DNA of 64,000 nt from contig BCIK01000022.1 of the NCBI GenBank assembly GCA_039545295.1, positions 248,001 to 312,000 on the forward strand. The letters are read 5' to 3'. Below, piece after piece: positions 1 to 11,840 of this stretch. The stretch's first letter is position 1. Every line of letters begins with the position of its first letter. The DNA comes from Udeniomyces pyricola. Taxonomy: Eukaryota > Basidiomycota > Tremellomycetes > Cystofilobasidiales > Mrakiaceae. The notes below the pieces were generated by a model. The model was not told where the DNA came from. It was given only the letters and a program-made list of their open reading frames with translations, and did no database searches. A program made the position numbers and the translations under genes.

Positions 1-143
1 ACCACTGCAACCACACCAGCGGACGCTGGTCCCGGTTTCGTCGATCGATCTTTCCTGTGTTTGCCCCCTCACCTCTTCGTTTAACCCCATCATCCCTCAT
101 CACTACTTACACTTCAATATTTATCCATCACCCACGTAACGCA

Positions 144-1339
144 ATGGAACGCAAAACTCGCTACGAGCATGCCGATGAGGCTCTTGCCATTCAGACCAGG
201 TCTGCCATCAAGGTATCCAATACGCATACACTCACATGCTTATTCAAGCCCCTCCCCCCTCCCCCCCAATCCCAAATTCATCAGCTGACCTATATCCCCT
301 TTAACCCTTTGTCCGCAACAGGGTATGATCATCTACACTGTAGCCGCTACTGTCGGCTGCTGTATCCTTCACCAGACATGGCCCCTTTTTCGCCGCCAGA
401 CATTTGCCGGCAAGGCCTTCGTCGTCTCGAGTTTCACCATGGCGGGGTGCGTCATCGGCGCCGAGAACTCCCTACAGGAGTTCGAGACGGAGCAGCGCAA
501 GTCCATCAATGGCAGGAGAAGAAAGGCTAGTGAGTATCCAGTATCAGTATACCCTCCTGTTGCCTCTGCTCAGGGAGAAAGGGTCCGCTCAGGGCGATAC
601 ATCCAGGGAGAGATTGGGATGGAACGATGAGAAGGAAGGGAACGATTGGTAATCAGGGGAAAGTGTCTCGTCCGTACTCGCCCGTTCTGTCCCCTGAGGT
701 GCGTTTGTCGCTAACACACACGACTTTCTTCAACTCATCCAGCTTACTACCTGCGTAAAGCTGGGTACCTAGGATCCGAAGCCGAAATTCGAGAGTGCGT
801 CCTCATCGAATTCTTTGTCAGCTTGCGCGCTCATGGGCCGGATGTCCATTCTTGTGTTCCTTTCTGCTCTGTTTGAAGACGCAAATGAAAAGTCATGGAT
901 GCTGATACCCAGTCACGTGTGCTCTTTCTATATCAGATGGCTAGAAGTTCAGGATCGCTTGAACGCCGAAAGTGCTGCATCTCCTACAGGATCATCATCA
1001 TCATCCTTGCCTTCCCCTACACCGGCGCCGACCCCCTCGACTGCTTCTACGTCTTCTGCCTCAAATTCTTCATTGAACGATGCGCCCGCTCTCGAACGCT
1101 ACCCCGTCCTTGAAGCCATCCAAGCGGCTTCTGCTGACTCTTCCCATCCCTTCCACATCAATCCCTCCGATGTGCCTTCGACGCTCGATGGTCCGGACGT
1201 GAAATCAACCCCGTCGATCTCAGAGTTGAAGGGCAAGGCACGAGGGGCACTCCCCGCGTTTCTGAAGCATGAGAGGAAGTATGAGAATGCGGAAGAGGAC
1301 ACTAGGGAGATCTTGGGCAAGGGCATCGATGTCGATTGA
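144..1339 (+). CDS. Small membrane protein, Rcf2 N-terminal-like
   Basis: Four exons join in frame (144-212, 322-529, 743-794, 937-1339) into a 243-residue protein. Exon 1 encodes a short soluble N-terminus. Exon 2 encodes two hydrophobic stretches (starting MIIYTVAATVGCC and FVVSSFTMAGCVIGAE) separated by a basic loop, followed by a charged segment rich in E, R and K. The order 'hydrophobic helix, basic loop, KAF-V-S, hydrophobic helix, AE' resembles the N-terminal half of fungal Rcf2, a mitochondrial factor of respiratory supercomplexes. The HIG1 part of Rcf2 is not obvious here. The C-terminal 130 residues are Ser/Pro/Thr-rich and probably disordered. Splicing is well supported because all three junctions restore one frame (for example EIRE-WLEVQDR across 794/937). 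The family assignment is from remembered pattern only; an unrelated small membrane protein is possible. Confidence 0.6.
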
Positions 1340-2376
1340 GTGGATCGATTCAAGGATGGGGAACCAGGGGAAGGGAACAAATGACCATCATGTTTGAATG
1401 ATCTCGACAGGTTCTTATGTCAGCTTCGCTGAGACATCCGATCCGGATTCGTGTATCGCTTGAATGCGGTTGTTTTGGAGTTAACCTAGTCACAGAGGTA
1501 CTCGATAGTTCTTCCTTTATTGGCGTTTGCTTTGATCTGACCTTGTAACCTATTTGTATGTTTTGGGCATCATCGTCTGTCGTGATCCTTCAAACTCGTC
1601 GCTCCGCTTCCTCCCTTTGTCCGCTTACCTTGGCTGTATTCCATCTCTTTGTTCGTCCGGGTTCACAATTGCTCTCATGCTCTGCTCTCTTGCCTGTCCT
1701 CTTTGCTTAGTCTCCAACAGGTTTTCTTATGAGTTGACCTCGCTTCACCCGTTCCTTCACCATCACTACATCCTTTTTCTTTTTTTTCCTCTTTCTTATC
1801 ATATACTGGAAATTGTCTCGACATGTATCTCAATGACGATGGTGACGTTGACGTTCTCGAATGATAATGACGGCGCGCCGTGTGAATTGATAGTAGTAAT
1901 AGCGCTAGCCTGGTACCGCCAAGTGCGCCATGCTAGTGATAGGCGAGTTGGCCAATGTTTTCTCATGCATCAATCATGGGGGAAAGGTAGGCCGAACTGC
2001 AGCTGAGACGATGATATGATCGAATCGAACAAGGACCAAATTTGATATACAAATAGCTAACGCAACCGCGGGCGGCGGGCGAACGATTCTAGATTTGGTT
2101 TCTCGCATACGTACTGTCGACGACGTCGTTGACCTATCCATCCATCATCCGTCATCATCCTCCCATCTTAGACTCTGCTTGGCTCTGCCATCCCCTAACT
2201 TCCCTCTTACTCGCTCATCCTCTGCTGGAGAGATCCTTCACGTCCGACACACAACCAGTCGTGTACACCCATCGCTTGACCAGAGACTCGGCCTCACGTC
2301 ATAACACCTACAAGAGTCATTCCCCCGAGTCCGCGCGCTTTTGTTGAACGAGATCTCTACCATTAATCGACCCACC
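1340..2376. other. Intergenic region between genes 1 and 2
   Basis: About 1 kb with no gene that I can support. It holds the 3' flank of gene 1 and the upstream region of gene 2. Reading frames here are short and lack conserved composition or splice-compatible neighbours. Pyrimidine-rich stretches near 1770-1800 and 2130-2220 are typical of fungal promoter DNA. Confidence 0.5.
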
Positions 2377-5300
2377 ATGTCACCTCGCCAAAACTCTCCT
2401 CCTACCCCGCTCCCTCGCTCGGCATCCTCGTGCATCCTCTCCCCCAACGTTATGGACGGTCTTCTTGCAGGACTGTAAGTCCTCCCTCCCCATGTCATTC
2501 CAGTCGAGTTTGGGATCGGACCGAGACGCGTACTTTGGTCATCCATCGACGTGACGCGCTTGCGTCTCGTTCCTCGTACCTTCTGCTGTGATCCAAGCGT
2601 CGTGATATCTTATGGCTGACGACTTTCCGCATCCCTTCCTTTCTTCTTTTTTTTTTTTTTGTCTTGTCTTGCTGATCCTCCGTAGCACAACCCCTCCCAT
2701 GTCCTCTTTTCAATGCTCGCCGTCCTACTCTCTTCCTTCCTTCTCGGCCCTGACCCAGCGTCCCTCTCGCACCTCTGACGTCCCCACTACTCAATCGGAG
2801 CGTCCCACGACGAACTCGACGATCTCCCGTCCGTCGTGCCCACCTCGATCCCAATCAACCACCACCATCTCCGGTCTTGGCTTGCGTCTGCCGACATCCG
2901 CGTCCAATTCCACCATTACGCCCACCAAGAGTCGCGACCAGCGCCTGGCGTCGCTCACACACTCTGAAGCGGATTCAATCTCATCTCAGTATTCTACAGG
3001 CTCGCCTCATATCTCTTCGTCATCCGAGGAAGATGGAGAGTCTATGTTTTCCTCGGCAGGCTCGTCATCCTCAGCAGGAGCTGGAGATTCATCATACCCT
3101 GCAACGATGACCTCAAGCAATCTGCAAGCGGTTGACGTCAACTCCCCCTTTTCTCCAAGCTCGATTTACTCTCAAACGACTATGGCTACCCCCCTCTCGA
3201 CGGGCACTTTCATGGACACCCCACACATTCCACTGTCTCCTTTACTATTTGCGAGTGATTATCATCCGCCACCAGCGCAACTAGCCTTGCCGACCCGCTA
3301 CCTCCGTCGTACGTCCAACCCCGCGACGCTCAGCCTTCTCCCACCTTCAGCAAGACGCGACTCCAAACCCTCGGTCGAGACGATGCTCAACGGAGATGGA
3401 TGGGAAGGCTTGTGCTTTTCTGAAGACGAGGCAGATATCAGGCCGAGAAGGGCAAGTGAGAGTCCGAGAGGGGCTTTTATCGAGATGAAGAAGGAGGAGA
3501 GGTTTTTGGTGCAGCAGCGAGCGTATTATGGCCATCAACGAAGATTACAAGATGGAGGTGAGGATCTGACGGACGAATTGGGCGATGGACCAAATGGAAG
3601 CTATCGAACCGATCGCTCGGCTAGTTTGGCGTCGACTACCTCTCTGGTGAACTCAGAGCGACTCCGTACCCAACATCATCGAAGTTATGAAGTACTCGCC
3701 ACTCAACCTATCACCAGCCAACTAAGTAGCAACAGTAGTAGCGACGAAGACGATCACATCCTTCAATCTCGCCACCGACCGACCACTAAATCTACGCTCC
3801 CATCTTTCCTGTCTCTCTCCTCTCTTCGTCGTCCATCTCGCACCGACTTCCTCGCTGCCACTCAAATCCCGACGTCGGCATCCTGGACGACGTTTGGCCG
3901 TCGTCGATCGTCGACGCCGGTGCTTGTGGAGGAGCAGCAGCGACGGGCGAGTACTGATAGCTTCCGAGAAAGAGAAAGGGTGAGGAGGTTGAACGCCATG
4001 GGAGAGTTGAACAGACGAGAGAGTGAGGTCTTGTTGGTCCAGAGGGAGGAAGAAGTGGAACTTACTGGAGAACCTGTCTCGAGGAATCCCGTAGGATCAG
4101 CGGAAGTATATGGCGTCGTGAGTGGACTTTTCTTTTCCTTGGACGCCGATACGTGCTGTTGATCGCAGGCGCAACTTGAAGCTGGGCAGGTGTCACAGGA
4201 ACCATACATGATATATGTACTGATGACCGCAAATCTCGTCCTTACTCGTGTATATATCTGCTCTGGTCTCCTATGCGTCACGTTCTGTGAACATCTCAAC
4301 AGTCTCACTGGTCGCCCTCTACAATCGATTCTTCCTCGCCCTCCTGCTCATCTTCTTGCAACACCGACGACGACAATGAGCACGAAGATGATGACGACAT
4401 GCACCAGGACGACAACTCCAGTCCCAAATCTCAACATGCAACGACTTGTTTGCTACCGACTTCTTTTTCACCAGGGTCTCCTTCCATGGTCGACTCGCCC
4501 GTGTCCGTTTCATCCGTCGTTTCTGCTCCACCCAACCCTTCCTTTTCTCCTCCCAAGACCTCCGTGACCTCGACATTCTCCCTTTCCACATTCACGTTTC
4601 CCTTTGAGACGTCCAGCACTTCTCCTCTTTTGTCCTCACTTTCCCCTTCGACCTTCCTCTCCGCTACGTCTCTCTCACCCTCGTCGCCATCTTCACCCAG
4701 CACTTTTCGAGCTACCACTGCATTCTCGGACGAGTCCGATGCGGATTGGTTGGCCGAGCAAGAGACGCTCTCACAATTGGTCGGCAGCCGAGAACTCCAT
4801 CTCGGGAAGCAAAAGGAGGCAGAGGAAGAGGACATGACGTACCTGGGGGAATGCATCAAGATGGCATTCACCCCGCCTATGGAACAGATCAAAGGGGAAC
4901 CGCTTCAACGGGAAGATTTGGGTTCACGTCCTACTGCGATCCATGCAGCAAAGGCGTTCCAAAGGCAACCAGCTCCCACTCTCACCGCGTCTGCAACACC
5001 CGTGGCGGCACCCAAGAGAAAGATTTCCTTTGCAGCTCTCCCGCGACTCAATCATACCGAATCCTCTCCATCTGTCCATATAACCCCTACGAGTACTCTG
5101 TCTAAGCCCCTGCACAAGACCAAGTCCGTCCCGCTCTTCACGTCAGTTCCAGCTCCTTCCAGGACCGCAATCACCACTACGCTAGGCTCTGGACGTCCAT
5201 ACGATCGACTTGCGTCTTTCCTCTCTTCTTCGCCTCTTAACGCACGTGTGTGCACTCCGCCTCCACTCATTGCGCGTCCAAACTCGACGCCGAGCGGGGT

Positions 5301-6510
5301 AGGTGCAGGAGAGGGAAGGGGAGGGATCATACCGACAGCGAGACGAATGAGTAGCTTCAACCGACCCGTCGCATGGGGTGCTCAAGCTGGAGGAGCGACC
5401 AGTGCCAGAAACTCCGTTGTCGTTGTCCCAATCGTCGTGTCCGAACTCAAGAGCGCTCAACAACCAGACCTTGAGCGTCCCAAACGCGTCTCGACCTCTT
5501 CGTCAACGACTAGTAGTTCTACTGCGACGACGACGACGATGACCGTGACAGATGCTGCATCTTCATCGACGTCGTCGTCTTCGACGTCTCTTCCTCGGTC
5601 CACATCCTTTTCGACGCTCAATCAACGCCTGCCGTTCGAAGCGACGTTCTTGGCGAGGGCACAGGACAAACGAAACTCAACTGCCTCTACCTCCTCGTTC
5701 TCTTCACCCATGACAGCAGGAGAACAGAAGGACCTGAAAAAGAAGAAAAAGGAGAAGAAGGAGAAGGAAGAAGAAGAAGAAGATCAACCCCCACCTGTGC
5801 CTCCAAAAGACATCATCACTCCTACTCGTCCTTTGACTCACCCTATCACTCCTGTCACGGGGGTTTCCCGCTCGAATCCTATTCTCGCTACGAAACGAGC
5901 ATTGGATCTCGCTACGATTCGGCCCATCAAGATGACCAACCCTATCGTCCTAGGTCCTACTACTACTACTACTACTAATACTACGACTACTATCACTAGT
6001 CCTATCCATCCTACTTTGATCTCTCAACAAACTTCCTCTTCCCCTTCTTCTTCTTCATCTTCTGCTTGTATCTCCTCATCCTCATCGTCTTCATCATCAT
6101 CGATTCCTTCTTCATCTTCCCGACCGGTTTCGACCCCTCCTTCCTCCACGTCACTGACTCAAGGATCGACGGCCGTGGAACCCCCCGCCCGAGTTCGGTT
6201 TTCTCTCCCTGCCAAATCCGCTCCCCCTCTCCCTCTTCCTCGCTCTAACAACCCTTCTATAAACGTCACCACCACCGGACCCATCTCATCCAAACAACCT
6301 CCTCTCTTTCTCCCGCACGAAGACGACGGATGGGAAGTCGTCGACGTCACTGTCGGAAAGGAACGAGACGGAGGAATAGGAAGCGATCATGATAGTTTGG
6401 GTGCCGGTGGTGGTGGTGGAGTTGGGGGAGGGAAGAAGATGGGGGTGGTCTCAGCTGGGCTGAAAGGGATGTGGAGTAGGAAGTTGGGCAAAGTGGCTTT
6501 ATCTAAGTAA
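2377..6510 (+). CDS. Long Ser-rich low-complexity protein, function unknown
   Basis: Three exons (2377-2474, 2686-4117, 4303-6510) sum to an exact open frame of 1,245 residues. The start at 2377 has the context CCACCATGTC and the first junction uses a GTAAGT donor. Nearly the whole product is Ser/Thr/Pro-rich and predicted disordered. Notable pieces are: an acidic patch with a run of Asp around the third exon start; a lysine/glutamate tract followed by PPPVPPKD, which fits an SH3-binding proline motif; (Thr)n and (Ser)n runs encoded near 5960-6110; and a compact C-terminus with DDGWEVVDV, a glycine run and GLKGMWSRKLGK. No catalytic motif is visible. It could be a scaffold or cell-polarity protein, but that is only a guess from composition. 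I do not recognise a family. Confidence 0.75.
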
Positions 6511-7375
6511 CTATCTATCTATCTATCTATATTTTTTCCCTATTCTGAAATCGTTCCTCTTCGATTGTTCCCCTCCCTCTTCTTTTTTTGCTTTATTCTT
6601 TCATTCCCTCCATTTTCTCCTTGGTCGTCTTTCATTCTTCCGCTTCCTTCCTACCTTTTTTTTATTTCTTTTCTTTTCGTTCCTTGCGTATGATGGTACC
6701 CTTAATCATCCTCCTCGTCTCCCGGCTCAAATATCATCTCTCAAACATCTCCTCCGCCCGCCAGCCCTTTATAATTTAGTAGAACCCTCTAAACCTTCTT
6801 CCTTACATATTCTCGCTCTAACAGTAGTACTATGGACTGGCCGTAGATTTCCGTTTGTTGATGCGCACATATTCCCCCCCACGATCGGTTCCAATGAGTC
6901 CCATTCGAATCCTACCCCGTTCAATTCCGTTTCAATTCCTCTCCTTAATCGTCTTATCTAGCTATCTATCATAATAACATTCTGCTTTTTTTTTCGATCT
7001 CCTACTTTTTTGTTTTGTTTCGTACGGCGTGCAAGGTCAGCCACGCGACCGATCTGTGTTTAATCCGAACGAGCTGTGTTGTCCAAGCCAAATCAGATCA
7101 TGATTAATACCTGATCGCTCGATGCCAACTTCCTTGGTGTTCGATCCAAACGAAAACGACGACCCCCCCCCCCCCCCATCGATCATCCCCACCTCCTTGC
7201 CCAACCTTTTGATAAACTGTCCCCCCCCCCCCCCTCCCCCCTCTCCGCTTTTCCTCCTCTCCTCTCTCTCTACCCCACCCAATCCNNNNNNNNNNNNNNN
7301 NNNNNNNNNNNNNNNNNNNNNNNNNNNNNNNNNNNNNNNNNNNNNNNCCCCCCCCCCCCCCAAAAAAAAAATGCC
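6511..7375. other. Convergent 3' intergenic region with assembly gap
   Basis: Region between the 3' ends of gene 2 (+) and gene 3 (-). It begins with a short (CTAT)n tract just after the stop codon of gene 2, continues as T/C-rich DNA, and ends in long C homopolymers around a run of 62 N at 7286-7347. No gene is supported. Reading frames spanning the N run are artefacts. Confidence 0.7.
7286..7347. other. Assembly gap (62 N) inside C homopolymers
   Basis: Undetermined bases flanked on the right by a C run and preceded by C runs near 7166 and 7220. The real length is unknown. The gap lies 28 bases beyond the stop codon of the G-patch gene, so that coding sequence is not interrupted. Confidence 0.98.
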
Positions 7376-9146
7376 TCAATGATCCTCCTCCTTTTCCCCA
7401 GGACAACCTCCCTCCTCCTCCAAGGCCCGCCGATCGCCATACCCAACACCACACCAAAAGCAATACCCAAACTCCTCCCTCAAGTACGTCAGCGTCAGCC
7501 TTAATCGGTCCGATGCAGGGAGTCGAATGAACTTGGTCGCTTCCAACGCGAGGAGGCGCCAGTCTTCTTCTTCTCCGGACGACGAGGCGGGTTCGATCTC
7601 GGTGTTGGAGGGTTTGACGTCGTCGTCGTCGTGGTTGGGTTTGGACGGTGCAAGGAGAGAGGAAGAGGAGGGGTTGAGGGAGGAGAGGGTATCATCGGTG
7701 GAGAGTTCAGTGAGAGGTTGGAGTGCATCGAGTGCCATTTGACGACGGAGGATTTCAGCCTGGGGAAAAACTATCGAGCCCAAGCCGCCGATAGATGGAT
7801 GATCTGATGAATTTTCGATCGGTGATGGGGATCGAGAAGGGGCACGATGAACGTCGGGTCTTGAGGAGGAGGAGGAGGTAGATGGAGGAGAGGTCGAGGT
7901 AGGGAAAGAGGTTGGATGGGTGAGTTCTTGAAGGAGAGGTTCGGGGAAAGAAGGGATGTGAAGTGGGTTGAGGTGAAGAATTGAAAACTGCGGAGGAAGG
8001 TGAAAGGGGGGTTTGGTTTGAAGGGAGAACGGTGAGAAGTGTGTCAGATCTTCTGGATATGTAACAATGCACACATGTCTCAAAAGTCTACCGATAAGAG
8101 ACAAAGAAGAAGAAGAAGAAAATGAGAAAAAGAGAGGTCCAAGTAATGACATGGGGACAGATACGTATTCCAACCCAGATCCAAGCTTACCCCGCGATCT
8201 TCTCTCTCATCCAATTCCATGACGGTCGCTCGAGCGCTCCTCAGCTGGGATTCTGCCCGTTTCTCATCGTAATCTTGCTTGGCTCGCGAGCGGTACTCTG
8301 TGGAGTCGATGTTGGGTGGGAAGAGGGCTGATGACGGAGCGGACGGTGGTGGTATGGTTGGTTTCGATCCGATGCCTTTGCGTCCTGCAGTTGCGAAGAG
8401 GCAGATATGGAGAGTATAAAGACCGTGAGCAAAGTTGAGCGTGGTGTTCAAGTATAAGGTCGAAAACCATGGTAGAGAAACGAACCAGACCATAGCGAGA
8501 CGGCTATAGGTTCGAATCGATGGGTATCCGAGAATCCCGGTACCGGTGAAAGATCTTCAAGTTTTCGTCGTTTTGAACTCCCAAGTCCACCTCTTGCTGA
8601 AGCGTTGCCATCCCGGTCATCATTAGGGTCTTCCATTCCACTTGGACTTGGGAGGTTGTCTGTATCTTGTTCCTTGATGGCCTCGCTGGTCCGACCGGCA
8701 TCTGACTGGCCGATGGGCGGTGTTGAGTGTATGTCGTTTCGTTTCCTGCCTAATCCTTCACCAACCTTGTAACCCATCTTCTCCATCATACCCATAGCGA
8801 TACTGAGTCCTCCTCCACCCTTCGTTGATCCATCACCATTCTCCATTGTAGCAGCCGCTGCTGCTGCCGCCGCGACTTTCCTGTCCATCTCTGCTTTCTC
8901 AAACAGTGTTGTTCCCATAGCCTCCTTCCTTGCCTCGGCTTCCCTCTCCCGATACGGTTTCAACGCGTTCGACCGGTTCTTGGCTTCGATCTCCGCGAGC
9001 TTAGCGCGGCGTTTCTCTTGATAAGTGAGAGGTCTGGACCGAGAACTCGAGGACGTAGAGGACGTCGCAGGTTGGGCGGCGGTCATCTTGGCGAGGAAGG
9101 CGTCGGACATGAAATCCTCTTCGTCGTCGGTGGATGAAGGAGACAT
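7376..9146 (-). CDS. G-patch and DUF4187 protein, GPATCH11-like
   Basis: Three exons on the minus strand (9146-8486, 8384-8191, 7987-7376) give 488 residues. The N-terminus is acidic, followed by a basic helical segment (YQEKRRAKLAEIEAKNR). A G-patch lies at about residues 113-140 and further (MMEKMGYKVGEGLGRK). The first intron falls just before a conserved-looking GRKGIG segment. The C-terminus matches the DUF4187 pattern: TYLREEFGYCFWCGVGY, then CPGEKEEDH at the very end. G-patch plus a C-terminal DUF4187 in this order is the GPATCH11/CCDC75 layout. G-patch proteins of this type bind RNA or activate DEAH helicases and are nuclear, so a splicing-related role is likely. The protein is longer than animal GPATCH11 because of Ser/Pro-rich inserts. 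The next gene is divergent, about 640 bases away. Confidence 0.88.
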
Positions 9147-9789
9147 GAGACGGAAGAAGATTTGGTTGACGATTCGAGTGATTCAGAAGCGGTCGAGGGA
9201 GCGATCAAGGTGGTCGGACCGTAGGGTGATGTGAGGTGATGGATAACGGGCGACTGCACATGGGACGCGTCATGTATTAGGTGCTAGGAAAGGGCGGCGT
9301 TGCAAGTTGACGCATCGATCTGTACAGGTCTGAATGTACGCGTACGCACGCGTCTTGTATAGCTTGTATCATGCATCACATGGTCGATAATATGTCGGAT
9401 CCAGCGCAGATGGGTTTTCAGTGGTCGGATGATGCGACAGCTGCTTGGTTGGCTTTTGAGTTGTTAATTCAACGAATGCTGATTGCGTCAACAAGCGAGT
9501 TAGGGCCAGCTCCACGTAAATGATCGCATTGAAAGAGTGACAACAAAGACGAAATGAGAGAGAGAATAGAAAAAAGAAAAGAAAAAATTGAAAAAAAAAT
9601 GGTAGACTAGCCTGCAGATCTAATCCAAGTATTGGCTGATCGACTGTCGGTGACGACCGAATTGCACCTGATTCCATTCCGTTCCGGCAGTTGAATCGTT
9701 TTCGTTTCCCCCCCCTATCACCGTCACCCATTGCTTCTTTGACTACTGTAACTCTCCCTCGCCCTTGATCAACATTCATTCTCCCCATC
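9147..9789. promoter_or_regulatory. Divergent promoter region of genes 3 and 4
   Basis: About 640 bases between the start codons of the G-patch gene (-) and the unknown gene at 9790 (+). It must hold both promoters. An A-rich stretch lies near 9565-9600 and a pyrimidine-rich stretch near 9700-9780 just ahead of the plus-strand start. A long minus-strand reading frame across it has no conserved features. Confidence 0.5.
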
Positions 9790-11340
9790 ATGTCCACCTC
9801 ACGCCTTCGTCCCAGACCACCCAGAACCTTGGCCCACGTCCTTACAACCCTCTTTCGAGCGAACCCAACCACCAACCAGCCCCGTCGACCAACAAGCCAT
9901 ACCCAGTCAAACCCCTCCACCTCCCTCGCGTCGTCGTTGTCGCCGTCCGGCCCTGATATTGTCAAGTCTCCACCCAAACCCCCTCCACTCAGATCAGCTC
10001 GGACAGGCCCCGAGGCAAAATACGTCAGTGAGTAACATCCGGGACGCCAACGACGACGAGACCAGGGGTAAACGTAACCCAGGCGCTAACCGATCGACCT
10101 GCCCCGACCCCTTTGTCCATTCCATGCCTGTGTTGGTTGGCCCGGTCGTTCTTTCAGGTTCTCAGAGTCAGCGAGCACGTAGAATGCAGCAAGCCGTAGA
10201 AACGATCCGGGGTGATCTATTACCGCCTGTGGTGTGTAACCCAATTTCATGAATTCCACAGTTCCCCTTCCTTCCTCTCCATTCTGTTCATGAGGCATTG
10301 TGGATTCTGGCGAGACATCCGGACTTACTTGCTGCTTGGTTCAACTTTGAATTTCTCGACCAAGTGCTCGTATCCATCCGAGAGTCTTCTGGTATGCGTA
10401 CGTATCCCAACCTCGTGTTTTATGGTATTCATCAGCAATCTCGTCCGATCGATCCCTCTCTCATGTTACGTCCCTCATTCACGTGTCTGACGTTTTCGTA
10501 TGAACAACGAACACCCCAGGTCTATCGCAAACCAATTGCCTCCTCGCCTTTCTCTCAACACAATGACTTGGAGGATTTCATAGCCGATCTGGGGTTCCGG
10601 GTTCGTCAACCCGATCGAGACATTCCGGTCATCCAATTCAGGACGCGTCAAGAACGAGATGAGTGCTTGGCATGGCAAGGTGCCGTTCGGGATGGGGTAA
10701 GATCAATTTATTGGCACAAGATCGAGTAATCTGTTGGCTCTTCAAAGGAAAACAGGATGTATGCATAGGTGGCTGGGTACCAAGGAAATGTGGGAATATT
10801 GAACTTCTCTCGCCTGACCACGTTTCATCCCTACCGCATTTTGCCCATTCTCCAAGTTCTTGATCGACTTCGCCATTTGTGATGTACCTCCCGTGTCGCG
10901 CCAATCGGCTCTTTCGTTCAAGTATACCCTCCGTGCGTCGATTTGTCCTTTTTTTACTCCATTGGGTTTGTTAATGAGCATCGACGCCAGCATGGGTTCA
11001 GCTCTGACTTGACCCTCTCTTCTGTTCTGTCCTTCGCCCGACCTTATTCGTGATGGGATGTACGTTCCTCCGATGTACTGCTTCAGGTTTCCGGGTCTCA
11101 TCAGCAATCAAGGCGATCGATGTTTGCCGGTTCTTTAATTCGCTCGACCTACCCATCATGACCAGATACAGTCGCCCAAAGCCGCTCGTTCTAGCGCTAC
11201 ACCTCAACGATCGGGATGCCATGGAGAAGGCGAGGGAACAGATTCGAAGGCAACCTTTCTTTGACCGGGAACTCGATGTGGAGACCTTGGACAGTTCGGC
11301 TGAGCCGACGTTGGAGAAGCGGGATGGTCCCAAGAACTGA
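9790..11340 (+). CDS. Unknown protein, possible mitochondrial targeting
   Basis: The best model has exons 9790-10027, 10158-10231, 10262-10696, 10857-10932 and 11087-11340, which keep one frame for about 358 residues. The N-terminus (MSTSRLRPRPPRTLAHVLTT) is rich in Arg, Ser and Thr and lacks acidic residues, as in mitochondrial presequences. The middle contains HEALWILARHPDLLAAWFNF and a segment ending AWQGAVRDG. The last exon encodes IMTRYSRPKPLVLALHLNDR and ends in a polar tail. I do not recognise a family. Weak points: the second intron would be only 30 bases, and the long third exon could hide another intron between about 10391 and 10522. Junctions such as YTLR-FRVSS at 10932/11087 are sound. 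Confidence 0.6.
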
Positions 11341-11840
11341 TGTTCATGAGTTTTATCCATGAAGAAGAAAAGATGGCGAGGAGGGTACAGATCAAAGCTG
11401 ACTAGGTAGACATATATATACAGTCAACTCCCTCTATATCGATGACTTCGGTGGATACCCAAACCTATGGATATAGAGGGAGCATGGGGTTAGAGGGCAT
11501 GGGTATATATAGGGACTGTAATCAGTATGCGTATCCAGTAGCTGGTTTGAGACAAGCTTACAAGTCGATGAGGCACGATTTACGCACGGCTGAAAGACGT
11601 AGACCTGATAGGAATGGATTTCATGATATCGTGCGGAGGGTGCATAGCAATACACGACTTTAAATGTGAATATATGAGAATCTACACGAACAGGTCAGAA
11701 TGAATAATATCATTATATATGATTAATGATGATGGATTCGTTTCACGTCATTTCCCCTTGTTGGCTCGTTGAAACATACACCTGTGGTTCATCCTGTCCA
11801 CCATACTTTATACTCTTGGTCCCATCCCATCCCATTCACC
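11341..11840. other. Intergenic region with miniature element
   Basis: About 500 bases between genes 4 and 5. It holds the short TA-flanked inverted-repeat element at 11421-11518. The rest, AT-rich around 11660-11730, presumably carries the promoter of gene 5. No further gene is visible. Confidence 0.5.
11421..11518. mobile_element. 98-bp TA-flanked MITE-like element, pogo/Fot-type ends
   Basis: The segment begins CAGTC and ends GACTG, and both outer sides carry TA, the target duplication expected of Tc1/mariner-pogo transposons. Inside, CTCCCTCTATATC (11428-11440) is a perfect inverted copy of GATATAGAGGGAG (11470-11482), and related TAGAGGG and TATATAGGGAC copies follow. Pogo/Fot ends of the form CAGT...CCTCTATATCGA with subterminal repeats are known. 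There is no room for a transposase, so this would be a non-autonomous or decayed copy. This is inferred from structure; no second copy is in the window. Confidence 0.55.

Noticed and set aside
1554..2006. 150-codon plus-strand frame in the first intergenic region
   Set aside because: No conserved motif, no usable neighbouring exon and unusual composition; treated as chance.
7037..7470. Frames running through the N gap
   Set aside because: They contain undetermined residues and Gly/Pro runs from homopolymers; they are artefacts of the gap.
9369..9977. Minus-strand frame of about 200 codons over the promoter and first exon of gene 4
   Set aside because: It overlaps the better supported plus-strand exon, has a low-complexity Phe run, and shows no family pattern.
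10391..10522. Intron inside the third exon of the unknown gene at 9790
   Set aside because: The GTATGC donor and the CCCCAG acceptor are in different phases; reading through keeps the frame, so it was not called.
11434..11663. Short frames over the miniature element
   Set aside because: They reflect the inverted repeats; no transposase motif is present.
11769..11840. Upstream ATG at 11769 as start of the RsfS-domain gene
   Set aside because: It would put a non-basic, His-rich segment ahead of a good mitochondrial presequence; the ATG at 11841 has a better context.
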